From: Neolentinus lepideus HHB14362 ss-1
Taxonomy: Eukaryota > Basidiomycota > Agaricomycetes > Gloeophyllales > Gloeophyllaceae
Length of the DNA: 64,000 nucleotides
Direction of reading: 5' to 3'
Assembly (NCBI GenBank): GCA_001632425.1
Contig: KV425587.1
Span: 198,354 to 262,353 of the forward strand
Position numbers and translations under genes: made by a program. Each line of letters opens with the position of its first letter. Position 1 is the first letter of the stretch. Shown in pieces: positions 46,875 to 58,959 of the stretch. The notes under the pieces are model-generated. The model searched no databases and was not told where the DNA came from. It saw nothing but the letters and a program-made list of their open reading frames with translations.

Positions 46875-49800
46875 TATTCCTTTTACCGAATGCGATCCTG
46901 ACTCAAAAGCCCTTAATATTCTCATATTTCAAACATCAAGGGCGCCCAAAGACGGCTAGAATGAGCCTCGCACCTAAGGTCGACGTCGCATCGTTAGATC
47001 ACTGCCAGGCGAGATGCCGTGAATTCAACGTGTACTTGTTTTTCATCTAATATTCTGCTCACGTATGAGGAAGCTGAAGCGGCAAGCACTGGCGATTATT
47101 TGAGCCATCAAGCACAAATATAACCAAACATGTGACGGCCTGTTTGATTTTTGAAATCTTACTACGCGGTATATCCCGCTATGGGGGTAATTATCTTGTG
47201 TCTTGAGATTATTCTTGATTCACAGCGACTTCATGCTTAAGGTCTCACTGCAACAATTCACCCTTTGGTCTCGAGTACTTCTCGACTTTACTGCCATACG
47301 AACCGCGGCACTTTCTCGGGGGTGAGGGCACCTTCGTGACTTAACCCGATCGTTGTCGATTGGCTTGAGCAAGTATGCGTCTCAGCCATATGCATAACTG
47401 CCCGCTATCGAATGGCTCCGTTATCGTGAAGTGTTCCGGGCTGGACCTAGGCTTAGAAACACCTCTTCTGGAACGTCTGTGTATTGGCTCAAGACTCGTC
47501 AGGCGGCTGTATTTCTATTGCCTGCAGGAGAAGATTCTACACTTGGCTGCTTCCCATAGGGTAGAAAGTGTGGCCATCCGACATTCAATACGAAGCTTCT
47601 CCCCCCATTCGTTCGTCCTATTCATGGAGCTTGGGAACACGTAGCGGTGCCTGCGAGTATCCCATGTGTAGCTCTTTATCTGAGAGACATACTCATTCTC
47701 AGTTCGCACCATGTTCCCTTCACCGATTGGCATACGTGACTGAAGACTGGCAGAACTGTCGCCACGCAATGCAGCTTAGTTAAACATTCTCGGTGCTATT
47801 TTGCTAGCTGCTATGCATTCTACACGGTTCAAGCTATACGTCCCTGGATAGGTCTCAGTTCACCGTAGTTTCACCTCGTCTCTTGCAAGAAGGAAATGCT
47901 ATCGGATCATATTGATTTGTATGTCCAGTTTACGTCGTGGCTTTGTTCAACCATGTAACCGGACTTCGCCGGATAAAAGCTGTCTGTTGATCCAATGCTC
48001 TTCCTATTCGGGCCCGTTATTCCGGAGATCATCGGCCCAAACGCATTTGCGCTTCCCATGACGAGTCTATCTTCGCAAAAAAAAAAAAACTTTATTAGGC
48101 GGGTTCTTCCCCTTAAAACGGACGGATCCTTTATACACTGCGTCACGTGTACCCTATTAAGACCTTTCAATACGGGCGACAGTCGGATTATAGTTTGCGC
48201 TGACTATCTTTTATAGTCGTTTGGTCAAGTCATAGAACCAGTTTGTCCTTCATCCTACCGCGCACTTGTTCCGTGCGGAGCAGAACCCAAGCACAGGATC
48301 TTCTGGTCGTTTATAGCGCTCGGAACTTCACTAGACCGATGCTTTCAGCATCTACTTCGTTTACAGCACACTGATCACGCATTGCTTGCAGGGCGGCGCG
48401 TGAGGAGCAAGAATTACGACAAGTAACGAAAATGGTAGCCATACAAACCCTGCAAGTTGGTCCCGGTTTCCTTACAGAGATGCCTGTCGCACCCATACCG
48501 GCTCATTTTGGGAAATCCATGAAGTCGGAGTGCTTTCATAGCGTGCTCTTTTCCAGAAGACCCTATCGACAGTATCGTGGCCCGACACAGGGACAATTTG
48601 TTTCCACGTACAGTATGCATCTATTCTCAGCCTCAGCCGTTGTTCGCGTCTTACCCACCAGGCCCATGTGTATCGAACTGAACGATTCGGCAAAGAAGTT
48701 GGCATCGCCCATGCTATCGTCTCCACGGTTTGTGCCCATACCATGACCAAGGTACGGTAAGTTATTAACGGAGAGCCCAGGATTTGCTCCCCGTTCATCG
48801 GGCAAGCTTGCTATCCCTTTACGGACATGTACGTTATTGACATGGTGAAGGGAGCTGCGTTAGTCCCAATCAGGGCCTCATGACTTGGTAGGATATGGAA
48901 CTGAGCCTCGGACGCACGGAGAGCCACAGTGAAAACTACAGCGCTGCTGCCTTATCTCTTCTCCTGACTCCGTCCGACATGCTCCGCTCTGGTCCTGCGA
49001 CTAACCTAATTCGGCCTATACTATTGATAATGGAGCTCGAGTCTATACAGCGAAACCTTGAAATGCGCTATGCCACAGGAAAGTCAATATATTGGGGAAC
49101 ACGGCGCGATCGACGACTTTAACACTATTCGGCAAGAGGATCGACACGATTCCTCTGATTACGTTTGTGTACTTTCCCCTCGGTTGTCGTCATTCCCATT
49201 TATTCCTCTTCTTCCATGTTCACTAAGGTCAGGCTATAAATACACTCCGTCTTCGTCAGATGACTGACTACATATAGACCTGCGTAGCACGGGGGTTCTG
49301 GCGGAGATTTCGCTGAAGTTCTCCCCTTTCGTGCAGGTTTAGCACCGACCGAGAAGCAGATCATGGGTCGCTCTTGGAGCTACTTTGTGGTCGTACCGGA
49401 AGAGTATGAATGACTGTTGCACCTCGTAGAGACCGTATCTGTGAAGGGTGTCTGCAAAATATGCATTACAGCAATACTGCGGAGTACTTTCGGACCTATA
49501 ACTTTATCTAGTTCCGCTAGCCGTGACGTAACTAAGTAAGTCATCCGGGATCCTTGATTTCTCTCAGGAGATTAAATCCTGATTGACGTCGATAACCGCA
49601 GCGTGTCTCGTGGAGGTAATGCGCTGAATCCGTCAATTGATCAAGACACCGTGGCAATACACTCAATGTTCGCTGTAAGTAGATACCACATGAATTGGGG
49701 TTGCTGTCGGAGCTGTCGGATCTTGTGGGCATTCGCCTCCATGATGTCCTCACTCAAGGTAACTATAGATAATACGCAGTAATAGCAGTGAACTATGTCG

Positions 49801-52800
49801 GAGAACGAACAGGCAGCAGTCCATAGCTTGGTCTTGCCGGTCCTGCCGAAGTCACACAGTCTAACCTTAACCTTACGAAACTGGATACCACGCATTCTGA
49901 ACTCCTGCCCACTTACCAGGTTTGCTCTTGTGTCCATGTGGTATGGACATGATTGAGATACCGGAGAGCGCCCAACTATTTCAAGAAGAGATTTGGGAGG
50001 TTGCATGGGGTCACATCCCGACAAGTCCGCAGACTAGGGGATCAGGGACTGGACGGACCCTATAGCCAGTCCTTGATCGTGTTTCTGGGGTATATTATAG
50101 GAACTATCAGTGCTTGGACGTTTCCGAATATCAACACCTACCACATAGAAACAAAATCCGGGCATCTCCACCGTTGTATAGCCCTTAATGATACTCCTTG
50201 ATTGATTCATGGCCTGGGAGCACCAACGGTCGCTTTCGCTAAAGGTCGGTCAGTTCATCAGACAGTACCAGTTGCATTTGCATAATTGAAATACCCACTT
50301 CCGTATCAGCATCATAGCTAGATGTTACTGTCTGTGTATCACTGCATCAATGCCATGTTATTGAGACCAGTCCTCTGCACCGCTACTTCAGACAATGATT
50401 TTCTCAGCAAGTACTTCAGGCTTTGCAATTCATCTATACATATCCAAACATTGAATACCTACCAATAGACCGATCCACAGGCTTCTTTTGCCATTGGATG
50501 TGGCCAGTTCCATCTATTTCATATCGACGGTAACCAATAGCTCACCGTAGCTTCTGCGATGACTAAAATGGGTAAAAAAGGACCCCCTTAGAGTCCGCTA
50601 ATCCTCACGGTCGTTCTGGAGAAAGTGTCGCAGCGGTAGAGTTTCAGCTAATTTCCGTATACCTTGTCTAACCGTTGACGCAAGGACCGCCGCGCGGACG
50701 GAATGACCCGTTTTTGCCATCGCAAAAGGGTCTAGTGTGAAGGACATCTGATAAATCTGACCTGACGTTCAAACTCATCGTTCCGGCGGTAATAGGACAT
50801 TTGAAGGCCTCCCCAAGTTCGTGGACTGTACTCGACCCAGAACCGCAACTTTGCGCGCTTTGCACATTTTCGGAGCTGCCACGGAGGTGGTTTGCGTTCT
50901 GGACTGATATCAACAGTTGCAATAATCATAATGCATCTGTTCCCGTTCTTTTGATAAAAATAACGAGCAACGAGGACGCAGCCTATAGTCACAACTCAGC
51001 GAAACCAGGTCACTTCTTTCTGGAATATTGATCAAAGAACTGCTTACTCGCTGCCGCCCAAGGACGTCGAGTGGAGAACCATGGCATACCGCCCAATATC
51101 TTGATACAAGTGCGCGCATCCTAAGAATACTCTGGCGGATTGCGAAGATAGTCTCTGGATGCAAACGGACAAAGACCAGCTGGACCAAATCTCAGAGCAG
51201 ATGTTCAGGGCTCTGAATTCTATCAAGTTGAGGGCATCTGCGTGATCAATATAAACGGCGCGCATCAGTCCGACTGATGCGTGAAAAGCTTTAGTGGACA
51301 GACCGGCACTACCAGGCTCCATGGTGACTATCGTCCTCCGCGAGGCGATGCTTGGACATTTCGCGGGAGAAATGACATGATCGAATCAGTCAAGGCTCTG
51401 GAAGGAAACGGAGTCTAGCTCACTCTTCCGCCTAGCCTCGCAAACGTGTTCCCAGTTCTGGCGGCTGGAAAGGGATCTAATTCTCAGTTAGCGTCATAGA
51501 ATTACAAAGGTCCTACGTTGTCCTGAGCCGATCCAGTTATCCAGGAATCAGCGATAGCAAGATGAACGCAATGCGAGGATCAGTCACCGATTGCGATGAT
51601 GCGTCTCTGGCCAGCAACGCGGCAATTCAGTACACCTGATGACTCCTTCGTTGCTGAGGCTGACCTCCCGCAGCTGGACTGGACTTGTGCTTGAGAAGAA
51701 ATTTGCCTATGTTTATACGATCTGTGCGTGCCAGGTCAGGAACCAAGTAATGAAGTGACGTAAAGCGTCGGGTGCAGCTGAGTGCCACCCGGTGGGTCGG
51801 CACATGTGCGGATACTGTAAGCCTGTCAGGCTGACATTAATGGAATCTTGTGCCTTTGCAAACTATTTGACGTCGGGACAATGGGGAGTCCCCACTGTCC
51901 CGACGTCACCTCATTTCCGCGGCACGTCCACTAATTTGGAAGCGAGTGGGACCTTTCCAAAGTACCCATCCCTCCGCCACTGCACTAAATGATTGACTGA
52001 CCGTGACGTCTTGGCGCAAATCCCAGTAGGTGCTTTCACTTGGTGCCAAGGCCATATTTGTGTGATCGTCCGTCTTGTCTTGAGAACGCGAACAGGAGTT
52101 ACCACTTAGAACGAATGATAACTGACCTTCTAATCGGTTAGTTCCATCCAAGATAGATTCTTCCTTACGTGTCTATAGGCCGTGAGACGGTGTTTACTTA
52201 CTTTCGGCCAGTGGCAGAGTAATCGGCTCATGCATAGGTCAAACGTGGTACCACTATCGCCTCGTACAATGCAATCACTCTCGTGAAGTTAGGCCGTCCC
52301 GTTTCTGCACGATTATGCGTATATAGTGAGCATGTCAAACCAACCACAATCCGAGACTGACCGGAAAGGGAACTCGGGGACCATATGCCAGCCGACCGAC
52401 TGATTGGCGGCGCCCTCACGTTCGTATGGTGCTCTCCTGTGGCGTTGCCACTCATTGATCCTGTGGCCCTCAATGTTCTAGTAGCATAGGAAAAGTCAAT
52501 ATTATGCTCTCTGATAATTGAATAATGCCTGTCGGGTGCCAGTAATCTCCGAGGTAGGCATATACTTGCAGAGGATTGATTCCGCGTACAATATTATCTA
52601 CATATGCCTACGCTCCGTTCATGATTTTGACAATGATCCTTTGGAGTCGCTGTTTTCACTGACCGTCGATATACCGTTAAACCTTGCTCTTCGCCGTTGC
52701 ACAATTAGATAACTGACAAATGCGATAACCTAAATCCGACGAGTCGCTGAGTTTAAATTAATCAACTCCGACTTCCGTATGGGCGCTGACCGGCTTTTCT

Positions 52801-53994
52801 TGTCGCATGCCTTGGTTCTATCTACCTCGGGATAGTAGAGTTCCCCGACAAGCAAAGGATGTGCGCAAAGCGCTTATTACGAGGCTGTGCTTCCGCGCTA
52901 GATGGTTTCCTTCTTCACTGTCGTGGAAAGCTATGGATAAAGACAGCATTTGCAATAGCAGTCAAACCGGCGATCTTCTAACTCTGATTCTCAGTCGCTC
53001 TTCACCCTAGCAGTGGGTAGATGTGTCCATGTGTCTTTCCATCTGTGCGTTAAATGCCTCCGGACTGGTGGTCATTCCATTCTCGCTACACATCTTGCCG
53101 CGCTTGCCGTGACATGATTCTGACGATTCACGGCATGTAGTCCTTGGTTTTCGCAAACACCTAGTTGGGCATCCTCTGGACGATTACTCTGAACTGCGCC
53201 GTCAGGTGCCTTGCTTTTTTCGCTGTGTTCTCGCGGCCCACACTGCTCACTCGACAGACTGAGCATGGGCTGACGCCACTGGTCTACTGTGGGCTCCTCA
53301 GCAACCCTCCTAGGCAAAGCGTTTGTTTTTACCAAGCTGACTACTGCTAGAACTCGAGCGGACCAGCAGACTATAACGTCAAGCGATCCCGTGTCGGTAC
53401 CTTAATGAGATATGTGGGTTAATCTTTGCACCTGATTAGGAAGTGGATGTGGGTCCAGACGGAACCGGATCCACCTTGGATTCGCGCTCCGGTTATGGAC
53501 AATCTTGCTATGTACGCGGCGCTCGGGTACGGTCCGAAGCCTCTCTAGCGAGGCAATCGCCCTCGTACACGGCCATCTAATGCGCAAAGCGGGACGTCCT
53601 GCGCATTCTTTAATCTGCGCCCGTGGATCATATGGCCCTTCGGTATGCACTGCGTACTCCGTGGCAGTGTTTATAAACATTTCCTTCTTTCGCTTAACTC
53701 TTTCCTCTCCCCTCCTCCGTTTTCGACCCATCCATCGTCGATTCCATCTTGAATTATTGTTCTGGTGATCCCAACTTGATTTTGCCAAGTCAAGCGCACT
53801 GTTTTCCCAGCCCAGCATCATCTGAATCAATCCCTCGGTCTTTATCCTAAACCCGGTTTCGCAGAGCCTCTTGTCCTAGTTGTGTTCAGGGGACTTCCAT
53901 CTCTGTCCCGTTATTGTACTGCCGAAATATTTCCACATAAATAGTCCCGTTACTTCAGGACTCCTCTTGCTCCCCCTCGCACTGATTTGATATC
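46875..53994. other. 7.1-kb spacer without a recognisable gene
   Basis: This is the longest empty stretch in the window. Open frames are short on both strands, with no domain pattern or consistent splicing. Composition is near 48-50 percent GC by eye with CpG present, so it does not look like old methylated transposon DNA. It contains a poly-A tract near 48078-48090 and palindromes at 50040-50078, 51261-51281 and 51868-51908. Confidence 0.5.
51868..51908. repeat. 41-bp near-perfect palindrome
   Basis: TGACGTCGGGACAATGGGGA is followed after one base by its inverse with a single mismatch. TGACGTCA-like half sites lie at the ends. No gene lies nearby, so it is unlikely to be a terminator of a coding transcript. 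Confidence 0.85.
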
Positions 53995-55571
53995 ATGTTA
54001 CCATCAATTAGCAGGGAATGTGGCGTTCATCGTACTCTATTGCCCAGCATAAGGGAATTATTCCCAGGTAAGTTGTTTCTATACGAAAGGGCGCTGCTAT
54101 TTGAAGAACGATTTGTTCACCGAACACTCTTTAGAACAATACCAGTACGCTGCAGACAGCGCCTCGCCCAGCTCGCAACCCGAAAACCTTCCTCTGGACC
54201 CGCGATGCGGAGGAGCCTGCTTGCCAAGCGATGAAGATGCACCGAGGAGTAACCTGAAGGTTAATCATATGGAACGTGCATCGTCCTGCGAAATTCCGGT
54301 GGCCTCGGGTTCTAGCAAACCTTTCCATCGAACATCCGCGGTAGACACCGAGACGTCGTCACGACCGGCAATACCCCCAAGACACCGCAGTCTTTCTCCT
54401 GTTGTCAACCACCCCATTCTTCCTCATCCTGTGCCCTCTCGACCATCGCAGGTGCCGTATAGCTTTACTGTGCTCCGCACCGACCCTGCATCAGCGTCGC
54501 TGGAGCATGTCGTGTCGAGTACGAACCTGCAGGACCTCGTTACTCACCAGAACCCTAGTTCAGGCACGCCCTGTGCGTCTATAGCTGTGTCTAGAGTTGC
54601 ACCTTCATTTCGTGTGGCGGTGCAGCCTGCAACCCCGACGCCGCCGAGGGTAGAGAAGAAATACCGTATGCTTGTTGCAGTCGATGAGGCGAATCCACAT
54701 CAGGAGAGGACAACAATAGGAGCTAGAAATATCGATAATAGTCACGGTGACAACGGCACCATGTTCTCTTCTCCCAGTGGGCCGCCTTCGTTGTCTATTG
54801 GCACGACGTCGTCAGGGAGTTACACGTACACGTTCGACTTGACGGCATCGTCTTCTTTCCATCCGCTTGTTATGTCTCCACAACCTGAGCGCGAGCCTGC
54901 GTCCAGGAACGGTGGGAAGAAACATACCTGCCGAATTTGCCTGAAGAGATTCAACAGGCCGAGCAGTCTGAAAATTCATGAAACGACACACACGGGAATT
55001 AAACGTACGTGTTAGACATATAATTCATGGAATGACCATTAATCCTTAATGTCTGTTAGCATTCAAATGTCACTGGGAAGGATGCGGTAGGCTCTTCAAC
55101 GTCAATTCTAACATGCGCCGGCACTTCCGGAACCACATCACGTCTCAGCGTGCTAAAGCCCTGCGAAGTTCGTCTCAGGCAGGAACGGCGCTACAATTAC
55201 CTGGCTATGACGTCGGCCATCGATCGTCCATTCACCCTCCCGAGCAAGCGAGGACAGAGCCCGAGTCCGAAGACGAGGAGGAAATGGAGGCGGACGGAGG
55301 TATGGAAGTCGAAGGCCGCCGCGCTATCACCCTATCACCACCCACCCACCGCACACTCAATCGCCGGCGTGATGCATGCGAGGACTCTGACGAGGGGAAG
55401 CTCTGCCACGGGTTCGCGACGTCATACACCCAGTCCCAGTCTCAGTCCCGAGTCAGCTTCGCGCGCACGAGCATGCCGAGTGTGTCGAGGTCGCCATCTC
55501 CAGGCGGTTCATACACGTCCTCTGGGGGAATGCTGTCTCCGGAATCGCGTCTGAGCAGTCTCACTGAATGA
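53995..55571 (+). CDS. C2H2 zinc-finger protein, paralog 3 (two fingers)
   Basis: Three exons: ATG 53995 to a GTAAGT donor after LPSIRELFP near 54068, about 54141-55004, then about 55060-55571; about 485 residues. Finger one, CRICLKRFNRPSSLKIHETTH, is at about 54929-54991. The linker intron has the same position and phase as in the paralogs, and finger two, beginning CHWEGCGRLFNVNSNMRRH, is at about 55068-55130. Blocks shared with paralog 2 are SFTVLRTDPASASLEHVVS, TNLQDLVTHQ, PSFRVAVQP and YTYTFDLTASSS. The C-terminal tail is acidic (EPESEDEEEMEADGGMEVE), then Ser-rich. A probable nuclear regulator, sister to paralog 2 but on the opposite strand, as expected if the peroxidase/zinc-finger module was duplicated in inverted orientation. 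CATAAATAG about 60 nt before the ATG may serve as a TATA element. Confidence 0.92.
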
Positions 55572-57094
55572 GTCGGCGTTCGGTGCCGTTCTGCCGTTCT
55601 TTGCACTCGTGACCGCTGGAAATGAATCCTCTTCACGTTTGCTGGCGTTAATCAACGTGCAGTCGTCCTTGCTTCTTCCGTGACTTGTACCTACGTTTTG
55701 TGTACGCTGCTTTATCGGCGTCATTGGTATGTAACTTGTTGTAGGTTGAATGCTTACCTCGGTCTAGCTCAAGTCATGCGTGCGCGTGCATCACTTCAAT
55801 CCGTCATACTTGTCTCAGACTAGTCATCTGCTACGAATCACCCTTCGCTGTTCTGCTATGTGCGTGAGTTACAATACTTAGTTACACCTTGTCGGAAGGG
55901 GGGAAGGCTAGAAAACAAAACGGTGCAAGGGAATCGACAGCATTCAAGTAATGCATTTCGAAAATCTGTACTAAGGCCTAGCAACCCTATTGTTACGCGT
56001 ATCCATGTTACAGTGTAACCAGTACGATGAGCACGGAATATTTCGTGCCTTGAGCGTGATAATCTACCGCTACCTTCCAACTTCCGTGCACATAGGTACC
56101 GTCCCTCCGGTATCAGAATAGAGTAGTATTACTCAACCTTAGTTGCTTAGCAACCTTCAGCGAGATTATCATTGCTGAGGTCCCTGGTAGGCTGCTGAAT
56201 TCAGATAGACTAACGCTTCGGGGTATTCGCACATTTTGTTCGCCTCTAGATGGTTACTTAGAAAGTGAAAGCCTGAGTATATGACAAGGCAGATATCGGA
56301 CAGGAGCGACCTGGACTATTAATATAAGTATAACATGTATGCGACTTTAAGTTTCGAGCTCAGGGTGCCTGGTCTACGAAGCTTGTTGCGACTTAAGACA
56401 CGCCACATCTACGTTCATCTCTCCCTCCAGCTGGTATGAAATAGATCTTGTCGAGTCACAAGCAGCAAAGGCCTAGGACTTGTCGTTCTGCTCGTATCTC
56501 CGATATCTGGGTATTAGCAAGCAAGACCTGCTTGTTCATCACCGCTTGCCACTAGCACGAGCGACGACATCGGTGTGCATGCCCCGATCGCAGCACTACG
56601 CCACGATTGCCTCCCCATTTAACGGACCCTGTGCGTGGGCAATTTCCATTGTACTGTATCAAAGAATATTCGATCGCCGTTGAAGAGATTGGCAACAGCC
56701 AGGTACAAGGTCGTTCAAACAAGTTGCCGACAGTCACTGGAGTGCCGCGAAATCCGGGGCTTACATGGTCGGTCTTAGATGAAGTCCTTCTGATACCATT
56801 TGTGATGAAAATACAACCTAGCAGTTGCCACGTGGTGCCTGACCTGCATAGCCTGCGCACTACAGCACCCTACAGAATACACTGCAAACTGTCTATCACC
56901 CGTTTCAATCAAATCCTCTAGTGCAAAAGAAACAAATAAGTCAAAAAGGAACTTGCAGGATGAAACCTAAGCGAATGTGGTTACTGAAACGACTGTAAGG
57001 GTCCGCTGTTTGAAAGACCGGACATAAGGCCGAAAGTTGTTATCAAAACCTTTTCTTTCGATGTTGCAGTCTGCAACAGGGATTCCATGTACGG
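55572..57094. other. 1.5-kb convergent intergenic region
   Basis: Lies between the 3' ends of zinc-finger paralog 3 (plus) and the membrane protein gene (minus). Short frames only; no structure recognised. Confidence 0.5.
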
Positions 57095-58402
57095 CTATGG
57101 TTCATAGTTGGGCGGAGGGGTTGGCGCACCGATAGGCTGAACCGAACGACTGTCACTAATCACTTGGGGTGGGATAGGCGGGAGTGGAGGCCTCCGTGTC
57201 AAGCCCGGCATTCTCCTCTTCAGTCGACTGCTGCGTCTTCTAGCAGGTCGCCTTGCGTCCTCCTCTCCAACAGCAGTGTCTTCTCCAGTGCCATCTGTGT
57301 CTCCCAGGTCCGCACGCGGTGTTGAAGGCGCAACCAAAGTAGCTGCCGTACTGGCACTGGCACGATTGGCTTCTCTGCCGGTACTATCTGCTTGCACATG
57401 GCTGTCACTTCGTACCCGCCGCTTGTGATGACTTATGGGAGAAGGGGATATTATCCCGCGTAGGCTGGACTCGCTATTTCGACGGCCCTCGCTCTGTCTG
57501 GACGAACGGCTCGGCGAATCTGGACCATCCGGAACAACTGTATATGGAGTGACCTGTCCAAGACGCATCCTGGGAGGGTGCCTCTCTATACCGGGGAGGA
57601 TCTTCAGCCTACTGCACGTTTCGTAGACTATTATGTACGCACCTGGATTGACACCTTTTTTTCTATGTTGTTTATATAGCCGGAATCCAAAGACCCCACC
57701 AATCAGGAGGAACAACAAACCCCCAATTCCTCCTCCGATAATTGCCTCTAGTGTAGGCCTGCTCACTGCTAACCTATGATCATAGACGCATTCAGACGGC
57801 GTCGCTTGCGACACCACGTCTTCAAGGCATGATGTCGAAGGACTGTAAAGAATGTAGTCTATGATGAAGGGATTGGCCGATGATGCATATGCAATGCTAA
57901 CGTTTAGAGTGTGCGTCCCATTTGGCAGGCTTGTTTCGAAGAAACACTGATTGTACAGTGAAGACGTCGAATTCGGAGGGGTAAATGGCTGCCACTGGGC
58001 GTCTACTGTGTAAATGGATGTTGGTGGTGTGTCAGTCGTGGAGGGAAATGTAGTCCCATACACGGCGAGCCAAGTACCTGAAGGCAGTCATGTGAAGAGA
58101 TCTATAGGCAACAAACGAAACATACCATTAAACTGAAAATACATGTAGGGATGTTTATCAAAGGCGAGATGTGCTGTACCGAGCAAATTTGACGACCCGC
58201 TGACGTCTTTCCAGTCACCAGCCCATGTCAAGCTCGCGTCCGTGTCATCCACCAGGATTTTGCAATTGTCACCCATCGCGCAGCAATGGTCGGGTACAGC
58301 AGGCAAACCTAGAGGAAGAGTTAGAATGCCATGAGATAGTCGTCGCCGTCCGCGATGAGACACTAGTATCGTTCTCAGGAGAGCTAGACACGCCATTGCC
58401 AC
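57095..58402 (-). CDS. Single-pass membrane protein, basidiomycete type
   Basis: Exon 1 runs from ATG 58402 (or 58396) to a GTATGT donor near 58126, joining in phase (QFN-GTWLAVYG) to about 58080. A second intron of about 51 nt probably removes the codons after KGVNP (near 57645-57595). The extracellular part (about 190 residues) has many N-x-S/T sites (NSTSS, NGTHTLNVS) and an LVDDTDASLTWAGDW start typical of a large family of basidiomycete surface proteins. TLEAIIGGGIGGLLFLLIGG then forms the membrane segment, followed by RLYKQHRKKG and a long cytoplasmic tail rich in Ser, Arg and Pro (PGLTRRPPLPPIPP near the end, a possible SH3 ligand). The first 20 residues do not form a convincing signal peptide, so an upstream exon may be missing. 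Function unknown. Confidence 0.75.
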
Positions 58403-58959
58403 GCCTTCTGCTGATGATCAGCTCCGACAGCAAAGCCCATCTCGCACGAGATCAGCATCATGATTCGAAGTCGTGGCTGTGTGCAGGAGCAAAATACGTG
58501 ATCTGCACCAGAGAAACATAGTATACGGAACAGAGAATCTGCGCCACCTGGTGTAGCAAAGCTTTGAGGATGATAGATAGCCATGAAACCAATGGATAAT
58601 GGGCACAAAGCGGATTGTGCACCAAGACAGAAAGCGATTGATTGATCTTAGCAAGGACGGGATATTTTTATGGTGATATACCAAGTCTCACCACGTCTGA
58701 AGGCATTATCATGCTAGAGCTTTGTATCGACAATGGGAAGCGCCGGTTCCTCGTCATTGCAACGGATGGTCCTTGCAGAGATAGACGAAAAGGATGTGGT
58801 GCACTGCTCGCATGTCAGGAAGCTTGAGCTTCTGACTGCGCAGCTTCAAGTTGGTGTATCCAATGAGTGTCTTAGGTGATAAATCCGCGGAGGCGGATCA
58901 TCTAGTCAGGACTTCTTATTACGGAAGCAATGCATTGCCACACAGAAGCACTGGCTATG
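58403..58959. other. Intergenic, no supported gene
   Basis: Frames here are short. The true first exon of the membrane protein may lie within this stretch, but no clear signal peptide was found. Confidence 0.4.

Noticed and set aside
50040..50078. 13-bp-arm hairpin GATCAGGGACTGG
   Set aside because: One mismatch, modest length, no gene nearby; may be chance in 64 kb.
51261..51281. Perfect 9-bp-arm hairpin CGCATCAGT-CCG-ACTGATGCG
   Set aside because: Too short to set apart from chance and not next to a gene end.
54131..54584. Frames antisense to and out of phase with zinc-finger paralog 3
   Set aside because: Shadows of the real exon, which carries conserved blocks shared with paralog 2.
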